Assembly (NCBI GenBank): GCA_905216215.1
Contig: CAJMSZ010000067.1
Coordinates: 1 to 6,062, forward strand
Length of the DNA stretch: 6,062 bases
Source: an uncultured bacterium
GTDB lineage: Bacteria > Bacillota > Clostridia > Lachnospirales > Lachnospiraceae
Reading direction: 5' to 3'
Both the position numbers and the translations under genes were made by a program. Shown piece after piece: positions 1 through 4,874 of the stretch (position 1 is the stretch's first letter; each line of letters begins with the position of its first letter). Under the pieces are notes generated by a model. That model had not been told where the DNA came from. It saw only the letters and a list, made by a program, of their open reading frames with translations, and ran no database searches.

Positions 1-4
1 GCAG

Positions 5-46
5 AGCCGATAACACCGAGAATAGTTTTATCTTGGGTTATCGGCT
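5..46 (+). terminator. Rho-independent terminator at the left edge
   Basis: AGCCGATAAC (5-14) pairs perfectly with GTTATCGGCT (37-46). The stem continues inward, after one bulged A, as CCGAGA (16-21) with TCTTGG (31-36). It is followed by TTATTTTATTT, so it fits a plus-strand terminator for a gene whose coding part lies left of the window. On the minus strand it lies just past the end of the orf9-like gene and could stop that transcript too, but the needed downstream bases are outside the window. Confidence 0.75.
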
Positions 47-75
47 TATTTTATTTAGGGTTAAAAAGTGGAGGA

Positions 76-432
76 TTACTCGTCCTCCACTTCCTTAGAC
101 TTGATGATTCCGTCAGCAACACTTTCCATGATAACTAAATCCTTATCAGAAAGGCTATCAAGCTGCTTTTCCAACTGTCGTCTTCTGGTGCTTTTATCCA
201 GATCAGACGCAGGCAGGAAAAACTCATCAACCGAAATATTAAGTAATGATACAAGGTCATAGAACACCTGTAAACTTGGGTGCTGCCCTTTGTTCTCAAT
301 ATTTGTCAGATAACGTGGGTCAATCTCAATCATTGCTCCCACTTGCTCACGGGTTAAGTTTTGTTTTTTGCGAGCTGCTTTGATTGTAAGACCAAAGGCT
401 CTAAAATCGTATTTATCTTCCTTTTTACGCAT
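76..432 (-). CDS. orf9: Orf9-type XRE-family transcriptional repressor of a Tn916-like element
   Basis: This 118-residue protein has one Cro/C1-type helix-turn-helix at about residues 14-69 (LTREQVGAMIEIDPRYLTNI forms the core helices) and a charged, helical C-terminal tail. I recognise it as the Orf9 family of Tn916/Tn5397 elements, from the overall sequence, its length (Tn916 Orf9 is of about the same size) and its position opposite orf7-orf8. In Tn916, Orf9 is proposed to repress the promoter that drives orf7-orf8; that role is carried over here by homology. The ATG at 430-432 is preceded by GAGGTG at eight bases, which supports the start. Its transcript would be antisense to any read-through coming from the left. 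It is complete, with no sign of damage. Confidence 0.9.
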   Translation of the reverse strand: MRKKEDKYDFRAFGLTIKAARKKQNLTREQVGAMIEIDPRYLTNIENKGQHPSLQVFYDLVSLLNISVDEFFLPASDLDKSTRRRQLEKQLDSLSDKDLVIMESVADGIIKSKEVEDE

Positions 433-457
433 ATATAATCACCTCACTATATTCTAC

Positions 458-600
458 AGTTCCTGTTGATTTTCTAACAGGTATAGAAAAACGTATAGTA
501 TGGTTTATTAGTTCCTGTTATGCGTATCAAAAGAAGAAAATTACTGTTAAGCGGTAAATAAAAAAAACCGTTATTAACAGTATCATTTTTGCGTGTCAAA
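458..600. repeat. Cluster of direct and inverted repeats before orf9 (operator candidates)
   Basis: Several repeats overlap. AGTTCCTGTT occurs at 458-467 and 510-519. CCTGTT (462-467) faces AACAGG (476-481) as a short palindrome with an eight-base gap. GCGTATCAAAA (522-532) and GCGTGTCAAAA (591-601) form a near-identical direct pair. TACTGTTAA (542-550) is the exact inverse of TTAACAGTA (574-582), with CGGT (552-555) and ACCG (567-570) inside it. Read on the minus strand, the promoter segment is imperfectly duplicated at about 70-base spacing. The arrangement suggests binding sites for the neighbouring XRE repressor; no binding evidence is available from sequence alone. Confidence 0.5.
571..599 (-). 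promoter_or_regulatory. Predicted promoter of the orf9-like gene
   Basis: Read on the minus strand, TTGACA (599-594) and TAATAA (576-571) are separated by exactly 17 bases. This is a near-consensus sigma-A promoter pointing at the repressor gene. Transcription would start near 564, giving a leader of about 130 bases. The -10 box lies inside the right arm of an inverted repeat (542-550 with 574-582), so a protein bound there could block it. A second, weaker TTGATA/TAATAA pair (530-525 and 510-505, spacer 14) lies about 70 bases further downstream on the minus strand. Confidence 0.6.
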
Positions 601-618
601 AAATATCTTTACTTAAAT

Positions 619-648
619 GGCGGTTTGGAAAGCCGCCTTTTTCTTTTT
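619..648 (+). terminator. Rho-independent terminator between orf9 and orf7
   Basis: GGCGGTTT (619-626) folds onto AAGCCGCC (630-637) with a three-base loop and one U-G pair, followed by TTTTTCTTTTT (638-648). It is oriented to stop plus-strand transcription, which here could only be read-through across the orf9 antisense strand or a start just upstream. The right arm (AGCCGC, 631-636) is repeated at 698-703 and is also complementary to GCGGCT at 683-688, so other pairings are possible. Confidence 0.7.
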
Positions 649-682
649 CCAACAATGAAAAATAGCATATTGGTTTGGTTTA

Positions 683-703
683 GCGGCTCTGGGAGGTAGC
701 CGC
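683..703 (+). other. GC-rich hairpin in the orf9-orf7 gap
   Basis: GCGGCT (683-688) and AGCCGC (698-703) form a six-base stem with a nine-base loop and no T-run, so it is not a terminator by itself. GCGGCT can alternatively pair with the right arm of the upstream terminator (631-636), so the two hairpins could compete in a transcript spanning both. Confidence 0.35.
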
Positions 704-828
704 ATTGAAAAACCTGTGTAATCGACAATCTTCAACATATCTGTTATTGTCAAAAAAATATTAGCTTTCAAAGCGGCGCAATATACTCTTGAATATGGTT
801 TTTCACATTACATAGCAGGAATAATTTT

Positions 829-873
829 AAAAGCACAAGAACAGCATTTCTTTTATGCTCTTGTGCTTTTTTT
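829..873 (+). terminator. Strong rho-independent terminator upstream of orf7
   Basis: AAAAGCACAAG (829-839) pairs with CTTGTGCTTTT (860-870). After a three-base bulge, AGCAT (843-847) pairs with ATGCT (855-859). The stem runs straight into a T-run (867-873). It precedes the sigma-factor gene by about 135 bases. I see no convincing promoter between it and that gene, so expression probably depends on reading through it. In the 874-1007 remainder I see only a small hairpin (TAGCT 919-923 with AGCTA 935-939) and the ribosome site. Confidence 0.85.
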
Positions 874-1007
874 GCTGCCTAAAAAATTTTTCAAAATCTT
901 TTCTGAAAGCGCAACAAATAGCTGCTGCGTGGGTAGCTACTGTGCGGAAAGGGGGATAGAGGGAAAACAACCTCATCTACTCTCACGCAGAAAGGAGGTG
1001 AATCAGC

Positions 1008-1424
1008 ATGAAGTCATCTTCTTTCCAACAGGCTATTCAAGCACAGTTTGATTGCCTTACAAAGAAAGTCATAAAAAGAGCAGCAATGAAGTATAACCGT
1101 GATATTTCAAGACGCTTGAAACATGAAGTTCCATTCTCTGAAATTTCAGATTTGGAATTGAACAAAGCAGGCGTTTATGACAGATATTCCAGCGATTATA
1201 CAGCGTTTAATGTTCTTGGCATGGAAGTACAAGTATCGGACGACCAGTTAAGCAAAGCGCTCAAATGTTTACCAGAGAGAAAACGCAATATCATTTTGTT
1301 GTCCTACTTTATGGATATGTCTGACGCAGAAATCGGAGAGCTTATGAACGTGGTACGCACCACTGTATACCGTCACAGGACAAGCACTCTGGAAGAATTA
1401 CGAAAAATGATGGAGGAGGAATAG
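1008..1424 (+). CDS. orf7: Orf7-type sigma-70-like activator of a Tn916-like element
   Basis: This 138-residue protein is recognisable as the Orf7 family of Tn916-like conjugative elements. Its C-terminal half is a sigma-70 region 4 fold (about residues 80-132): LPERKRNIILLSYFMDMSD is followed by a helix-turn-helix whose recognition helix carries RTTVYRHR. Region 2 (core binding and -10 recognition) is not recognisable in the N-terminal half. The ATG at 1008 has a near-perfect AAAGGAGGTG ribosome site seven bases upstream. The next gene starts two bases after the stop, so the two are surely one operon. In Tn916, Orf7 and Orf8 are needed for high expression of excision and transfer genes; the same role is inferred here. 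Confidence 0.9.
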   Translation: MKSSSFQQAIQAQFDCLTKKVIKRAAMKYNRDISRRLKHEVPFSEISDLELNKAGVYDRYSSDYTAFNVLGMEVQVSDDQLSKALKCLPERKRNIILLSYFMDMSDAEIGELMNVVRTTVYRHRTSTLEELRKMMEEE

Positions 1425-1425
1425 C

Positions 1426-1662
1426 ATGGATAAAGACCAAAAACATATACCGTTTGCTGTGATTGTGGCGGCTACCAATGGTGATGAAGCTGCAATACAG
1501 GAAATTTTAGATTTCTATGACGGATACATATCAAAGTTGAGCTTACGCAAATTGTATGACGAATACGGTAATGTCTACATGGTGGTGGATTCTGAATTAA
1601 AAGGCAGAATACAGGCGGCGGTCATGGATATGATTGCAAACTTTGAGATTGTCGTAATCTAA
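1426..1662 (+). CDS. orf8: Orf8-type small helix-turn-helix regulator
   Basis: This 78-residue protein belongs to the short helix-turn-helix family found after orf7 in Tn916-like elements (HTH_16 type). The hallmark stretch, about residues 35-60, is ISKLSLRKLYDEYGN followed by a VDSELKGRIQ helix. The family resembles an N-terminal sigma-factor fragment, and Orf7 plus Orf8 are usually thought to act together; that partnership is inferred, not visible here. Its ribosome site, GGAGGAGG at 1412-1419, lies inside the end of the upstream gene, so translation of the two is probably coupled. It ends at 1662 and is followed by long hairpins rather than by xis. Confidence 0.87.
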   Translation: MDKDQKHIPFAVIVAATNGDEAAIQEILDFYDGYISKLSLRKLYDEYGNVYMVVDSELKGRIQAAVMDMIANFEIVVI

Positions 1663-1668
1663 TCATTC

Positions 1669-1710
1669 TGACGGGCGGAGCATTTCCCCTTTCCTCTGCT
1701 CCGCTTGTCA
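1669..1710 (+). other. 14-bp hairpin with an all-pyrimidine loop after orf8
   Basis: Bases 1669-1682 pair with 1697-1710 over 14 positions, two of them G-U if read as RNA; the GC-rich core is GCGGAGCA with TGCTCCGC. The 14-base loop (1683-1696) contains only C and T. No T-run follows, so a classical terminator is unlikely. It starts seven bases after the orf8 stop and may protect the 3' end or act as a processing site. Confidence 0.6.
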
Positions 1711-1711
1711 A

Positions 1712-1751
1712 TCTATGAAAGTCCATTAGCTAGGTAGTGGATTTTCATAGA
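1712..1751 (+). other. 17-bp hairpin directly next to the previous one
   Basis: Bases 1712-1728 pair with 1735-1751 over 17 positions, two as G-U, around the six-base loop GCTAGG. It begins one base after the preceding hairpin ends, so the two could stack. There is no T-run. It separates the regulatory operon from the structured leader that follows. A protein-binding or recombination-related role is equally possible. Confidence 0.6.
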
Positions 1752-1864
1752 CTGGCAAATACAGTCGGGAGTTCTTTGACAACTGAATACAATAATCAAA
1801 TACGTTTGATATGCAGTGAGCCGACAGACTGGAACGCTATGACCCGCGAAAGGAGGGAAAACAG

Positions 1865-1891
1865 GTGAGCGACCACGCCAGTGATCTGTGA
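1865..1891 (+). CDS. Possible eight-residue leader peptide
   Basis: GTG at 1865 starts an eight-codon frame (MSDHASDL, then TGA). It is preceded at about seven to eight bases by a full ribosome site, AAAGGAGGG (1849-1857), far better than chance would give for so short a frame. The start region is complementary to 1919-1924. It resembles leader peptides whose translation controls downstream folding, but no run of one amino acid is present that would name a signal. Confidence 0.4.
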   Translation: MSDHASDL

Positions 1892-1915
1892 ACAACTGTT
1901 GGAAAGGTTGTTGCC

Positions 1916-2021
1916 ATGACCTGTATATCAGAATAATGATACACCCGTATGACACGGTTCGCCCATCAGAATGGGAAAGGTGAAAGTCCTGTGGAGCTTG
2001 CCAGAGCCATTTGATTATTGA
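1916..2021 (+). other. Series of very short overlapping reading frames
   Basis: Three tiny frames follow one another: ATG 1916-1936 (MTCISE), ATG 1936-1983 (15 codons, MIHPYDTVRPSEWER) and GTG 1980-2021 (13 codons, MKVLWSLPEPFDY). The second starts on the last base of the first one's stop (TAATG), and the third overlaps the second's end by four bases. Ribosome sites are weak (GGAAAGG, GGGAAAGG). They may be translated by coupling, or may be chance frames inside a structured RNA. Without homologues they cannot be called genes. Confidence 0.2.
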
Positions 2022-2106
2022 GAAAAAGCAGCGCAGGCAGGTATATTGGATAAGCCTGTTTGCGTATGTTGAGAATAGATAGCTGAAACAAGGAGGGCGA
2101 TAAAGT

Positions 2107-2229
2107 TTGGAAAAGAAAGAACCAATCCAATATACAGTGGAAAGAGAATTTTTGTCAAAATTTACCATAGAGGAATTGCTTGTCCGTATCATCAAATCTC
2201 ACCTTAATAATAAGGCTCAAAATGGGTAG
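2107..2229 (+). CDS. Small element-encoded protein of unknown function, TTG start
   Basis: The frame encodes 40 residues and uses TTG at 2107, preceded ten bases upstream by AAGGAGGG (2090-2097). No ATG is available in this frame. The product is highly charged, beginning MEKKEPIQYTVEREFLSKF and continuing with TIEELLVRIIKSHL, a likely amphipathic helix. Small proteins of this look occur near recombinases in clostridial mobile elements as I remember them, but I cannot name the family. It occupies the place of orf10/xis in Tn916, so an accessory or excision role is possible; nothing in the sequence proves it. The good ribosome site and sensible composition make it more likely real than not. Confidence 0.6.
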   Translation: MEKKEPIQYTVEREFLSKFTIEELLVRIIKSHLNNKAQNG

Positions 2230-2278
2230 TCTGGTAATGGTAAATCCACAGAAAACGGCTGTTTTTTGCGGTAAAGCG

Positions 2279-2287
2279 TGGTATAAT
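2279..2287 (+). promoter_or_regulatory. Extended -10 promoter of the recombinase gene
   Basis: TGGTATAAT (2279-2287) is a perfect extended -10 element (TGnTATAAT), which can work without a good -35; the -35 position (CTGTTT, 2259-2264) is indeed poor. Transcription would start near 2294, about 30 bases before the probable ATG at 2326. The recombinase could therefore be made independently of the orf7-orf8 operon. A weak AAAAC/GTTTT hairpin (2252-2256 with 2261-2265) lies at the -35 and may be a control site. Confidence 0.7.
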
Positions 2288-2325
2288 CTTATTATAGATA
2301 GGGCGACAGTTGAATGGGTGGATAT

Positions 2326-3954
2326 ATGAAACTTCAAAAGGTATTGAACTTATTCAATGTTGCAATTTATATCAGATTATCAAGAGAAGATGGTGATAAG
2401 GAAGAAAGCGATAGTGTAGGAAATCAGAGAAAACTCTTAACAGAGTATGTTGCGAAAAAAGATGATTTTATTTTGTACGACGTATACGTTGATGATGGTT
2501 ATTCGGGAACAAATTTCAACCGACCTAGTTTCCAAAGAATGATTGCGGATATTGAAGATGGAAAGGTAAACTGCGTTGTTGTAAAGGATTTATCAAGATT
2601 CGGGCGTGATTACATTGATACTGGAAGATACTTAGAGCGATATTTCCCAGAATTGGGAGTGCGTTTTATCTCTGTAACAGACAGTATTGACAGTATGAAA
2701 CAGGCATATGATATGCTGCTCCCAATCAAGAATATTTTCAATGAGCAGTATGCAAGAGATATTTCCAAAAAAATACAGGCAACTGTAAAATCAAAACAAA
2801 AAGCTGGTGAGTTTATAGGGGCGTTTACAAGTTATGGCTATAAGAAATCCCCTGTTGATAAAAACAAATTAGTAATTGATGATTACGCTGCTGATGTTGT
2901 CCGTAGAATCTTTTCCTTATATATACAGGGATATGGAAAACAGAGAATCGCAAAACTGCTGAACGCAGAGGGTATTTTGTGCCCGGCAGAATATAAAAAG
3001 GTCAATGGTGAGAATTATAAGAACTGTAACCGTCTGGAAAGCACAACGTACTGGTCGTATTCCACAATCAACAGTATTCTCCACAGGGAAATGTATGTGG
3101 GGAACATGGTACAGGGAACAAAGCACCAGCGCATGAGAAGCAAGCAGAAGAAAATGCCAAAAGAAGAATGGATAATCGTTGAAAATACCCATGAGCCAAT
3201 TATAGATAAAGCAACATGGGAAAAGGCTCAATCTCTTTTACAGAAAAGGACAAGGGAGTTGGATTTGGAAACGAATAAAAATATCTTCGCTGGTTTTGTG
3301 AAATGCGGTGATTGTGGCAGGGCAATGACAAAAAATATGTGGCGTCGTGCAGATGGAAGTAAAACATACAGTCTTTATTGTGGAACATATAAGAGAAACG
3401 GGAAACAGTATTGTACGCCCCATACGCTTCCTATGGCAGTGTTGGAAGATATTGTACTGGGTGATTTAAAAGCAATCGTTGACAGCGTAGACAACTTAAA
3501 AGAGTTAGTACAATCGCAGAGCTTCACAGCTTCAAAAGTTAAAAGGATTGCAGATACGGAACTTAGTAAAATCAAAGCAGAATTGGAACGTGTGAAAAGA
3601 CTTAAAAAATCCATATATGAAGATTACAGAGAAGAATTGATTTCCAAAGAAGAATTTCTTTCTTACCGAGAGGATTATCTAAAAAAAGAAGAACTTTACT
3701 CCAAACAGATTGAAGCGCTGGAAGAAAAGAAGAAAGACAATGTGACAGAAGATGTTTTTGAAACGCCTTGGCTTAAAAGGCTTTTGGAATTAAAAGACAT
3801 TGAAACACTGGATAGAGACATTGTGGTGGAAATGATAAGCGAAATAAAAGTCTATGAAAACCGCAAAATCAAAATCACTTATAACTTCGGAAATGAACTG
3901 GAACATTTATTTTCCAGTGTGTACAGTGTGGAATCGGAGGGAAAGGCTATCTAA
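2326..3954 (+). CDS. tndX: Large serine recombinase, TndX family (element integration and excision)
   Basis: This is a TndX-like large serine recombinase, about 542 residues from the ATG at 2326. An ATG at 2314 would add four residues, but 2326 has GGGTGG just upstream and begins MKLQK like the family as I recall it. Residues below are counted from 2326. The resolvase domain (about 11-160) has the nucleophile serine in YIRLSRED (Ser19) and the arginine-rich DLSRFGRDY motif. The recombinase DNA-binding domain covers about 180-300. A zinc ribbon uses Cys327, Cys330, Cys352 and Cys363. A long charged coiled coil (about 400-465) and a DUF4368-like tail follow. All expected parts are present, so it should be active. 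In Tn5397, TndX excises the element as a circle and inserts it at sites with a GA core; an accessory xis is not required. Confidence 0.93.
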   Translation: MKLQKVLNLFNVAIYIRLSREDGDKEESDSVGNQRKLLTEYVAKKDDFILYDVYVDDGYSGTNFNRPSFQRMIADIEDGKVNCVVVKDLSRFGRDYIDTGRYLERYFPELGVRFISVTDSIDSMKQAYDMLLPIKNIFNEQYARDISKKIQATVKSKQKAGEFIGAFTSYGYKKSPVDKNKLVIDDYAADVVRRIFSLYIQGYGKQRIAKLLNAEGILCPAEYKKVNGENYKNCNRLESTTYWSYSTINSILHREMYVGNMVQGTKHQRMRSKQKKMPKEEWIIVENTHEPIIDKATWEKAQSLLQKRTRELDLETNKNIFAGFVKCGDCGRAMTKNMWRRADGSKTYSLYCGTYKRNGKQYCTPHTLPMAVLEDIVLGDLKAIVDSVDNLKELVQSQSFTASKVKRIADTELSKIKAELERVKRLKKSIYEDYREELISKEEFLSYREDYLKKEELYSKQIEALEEKKKDNVTEDVFETPWLKRLLELKDIETLDRDIVVEMISEIKVYENRKIKITYNFGNELEHLFSSVYSVESEGKAI

Positions 3955-4021
3955 TCTCACACATTTCTAAATCCCCTAATCAGTCTGGGGGAAATACATA
4001 TAGCATTTGCGCAATTAACAC
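3955..4021. mobile_element. Right terminal segment and attachment junction of the element
   Basis: Noncoding end sequence lies between the recombinase stop and the first base that reads as host amidase. It includes an imperfect palindrome: ATTTC (3963-3967) and CCCC (3973-3976) against GGGG (3987-3990) and GAAAT (3991-3995). In the amidase frame a TAA occurs at 4016-4018, and homology to the amidase resumes at Pro-Ala-His-Gly-Gly (4022 onward), so the crossover is within a few bases of 4019-4022. The exact core dinucleotide cannot be fixed because the left junction is outside the window. Confidence 0.7.
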
Positions 4022-4768
4022 CCTGCACATGGGGGAGTTGACCCTGGAGCAGTATACGAGGGACGGAAAGAAAAGGACGATACTCTCCACCTTGTACTGG
4101 CAATTGGCGAAATTCTTCAGAACAATGGAATTGACGTGGAATATACCCGTACGACAGATGTGTACGAAAGCCCCTATCAAAAGGCAATGGAGGCCAATGA
4201 AGCGGGGGTAGACTATTTTGTATCTATTCACCGTAACTCCAGTGAGGAACCCAATCAATATATGGGAGTGGAGAGCCTTGTGTATAATTTGAGCGGAATC
4301 AAATATGAAATGGCTCAGAATATCAATGAACAGCTGGAAACAGTTGGTTTTGTAAATCTGGGTGTGAAAGCCCGCCCAAATCTTGTTGTGCTTCGCAGAA
4401 CCAGAATGCCGTCGGTATTGGTGGAGGTTGGATTTGTGAACTCAGATACAGATAACCGGATTTTTGATGAAAATTTCGAAGATATTGCTGAGGCGATTGC
4501 ACGAGGAATCATCGAAACGATACATCCGGAGCATGTGGATGAAGACACGAAGACAGAACGCTACAGTGTGCAGGTGGGGTCTTTCCGCAATCCACGTTAT
4601 GCAAAACGACTCCAGCAAGAATTAGAAGAAGAGGATTTCCCGGCCTATATTGAAGAAAGTGGAGAATTCAACCGGGTTCGTGTGGGAAGAAATTTAACAC
4701 TTGAGGAAGCAGTGCAACTGGAGAAGGCTCTGAGAAGGAGTGGCTATCAGACAGTGATTGTTAATTAA
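4022..4768 (+). pseudogene. N-acetylmuramoyl-L-alanine amidase (Amidase_3 + SPOR), 5' end cut off by the element
   Basis: The open frame starts abruptly at PAHGGVDPGAVYEGRKEKDD, the zinc-site opening of Amidase_3 enzymes, which cleave the bond between muramic acid and the first L-alanine of peptidoglycan. Zinc ligands are His at 4028-4030, Glu at 4070-4072 and His in SIHRNSS at 4229-4231; the catalytic Glu is in VLVEVGFVN (4424-4426). A linker leads to a C-terminal SPOR domain (about 4559-4765, RYSVQVGSFRN to the end), which typically binds denuded glycan at septa or spores. The start codon and first strand are missing, and no ATG, GTG or TTG lies in frame before GTG 4136, which falls beyond two of the three zinc ligands. 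The gene therefore looks inactive while the element is in place. The codons kept are undamaged. Confidence 0.88.
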
Positions 4769-4803
4769 AAAAGTAGATATGATAAAAGAATGTGAAATAT
4801 TCG

Positions 4804-4842
4804 AAAAGCTGCAAAACGGTTTGAAACCGGATTGCAGCTTTT
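4804..4842. terminator. Bidirectional terminator between convergent genes
   Basis: AAAAGCTGCAA (4804-4814) is the exact inverse of TTGCAGCTTTT (4832-4842), and the loop holds an inner CGGTT/AACCG pair (4817-4821 with 4825-4829). The runs of T on one side and A on the other let it work for the amidase (plus) and the membrane-protein gene (minus). It lies about 35 bases from each stop codon. Confidence 0.85.
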
Positions 4843-4874
4843 AAAGTTATTCGTTAATATATGATATTTAATAT

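Larger units (their letters stand above)
1776..2021 (+). ncRNA. Candidate structured leader RNA closed by a 12-bp helix
   Basis: CAATAATCAAAT (1790-1801) is the exact inverse of ATTTGATTATTG (2009-2020), so a transcript would close about 230 bases into one domain. Inside are short hairpins: AACAAC/GTTGTT (1891-1896 with 1907-1912), TATCA/TGATA (1926-1930 with 1937-1941), CCGT/ACGG (1945-1948 with 1954-1957) and CCCAT/ATGGG (1962-1966 with 1971-1975). ACAGGT (1861-1866) can pair with ACCTGT (1919-1924). The left closing arm also has a local partner (ATCAAA 1795-1800 with TTTGAT 1805-1810), so two exclusive folds exist. A TTGACA box lies at 1776-1781, but no good -10 follows at the usual distance. 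I do not recognise a named RNA family. Confidence 0.4.
1..4021. mobile_element. Right part of a Tn916/Tn5397-like integrative conjugative element
   Basis: The order orf9 (minus), orf7, orf8 and then tndX matches the regulatory and recombination end of Tn5397-type elements, in which a serine recombinase replaces the xis-int pair of Tn916. The left end, the conjugation genes and any resistance cargo lie outside the window, so neither transfer ability nor resistance can be judged. The element ends inside an amidase gene. Confidence 0.85.

Noticed and set aside
863..1051. 62-residue plus-strand frame overlapping the terminator and the start of orf7
   Set aside because: It starts inside a terminator stem and overlaps the true orf7 start with its perfect ribosome site; it has no support of its own.
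1776..2100. Group II intron or HEARO-type RNA
   Set aside because: The segment with GGTGAAAGTCC looked intron-like, but there is no reverse transcriptase, no recognisable domain V hairpin and no intron boundary sequence.
1713..2195. 160-residue minus-strand open frame across the leader region
   Set aside because: It runs through strong hairpins, has cysteine/serine/phenylalanine-rich low-likelihood protein sequence, no clear ribosome site and no recognisable domain; it is best explained as a shadow of the structured region.
2917..3614. Several minus-strand frames inside the recombinase gene
   Set aside because: They are antisense shadows of the well-supported recombinase reading frame.
4029..4211. 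60-residue plus-strand frame from ATG 4029
   Set aside because: It is the shifted frame of the amidase opening motif (the ATG comes from the His-Gly codons) and shows no protein-like features.
4136..4768. Complete 210-residue amidase starting at GTG 4136
   Set aside because: The codon is an internal valine. The frame is open back to 4019 and carries the first two zinc ligands upstream of it, so this is a truncated larger gene and not an intact short one.
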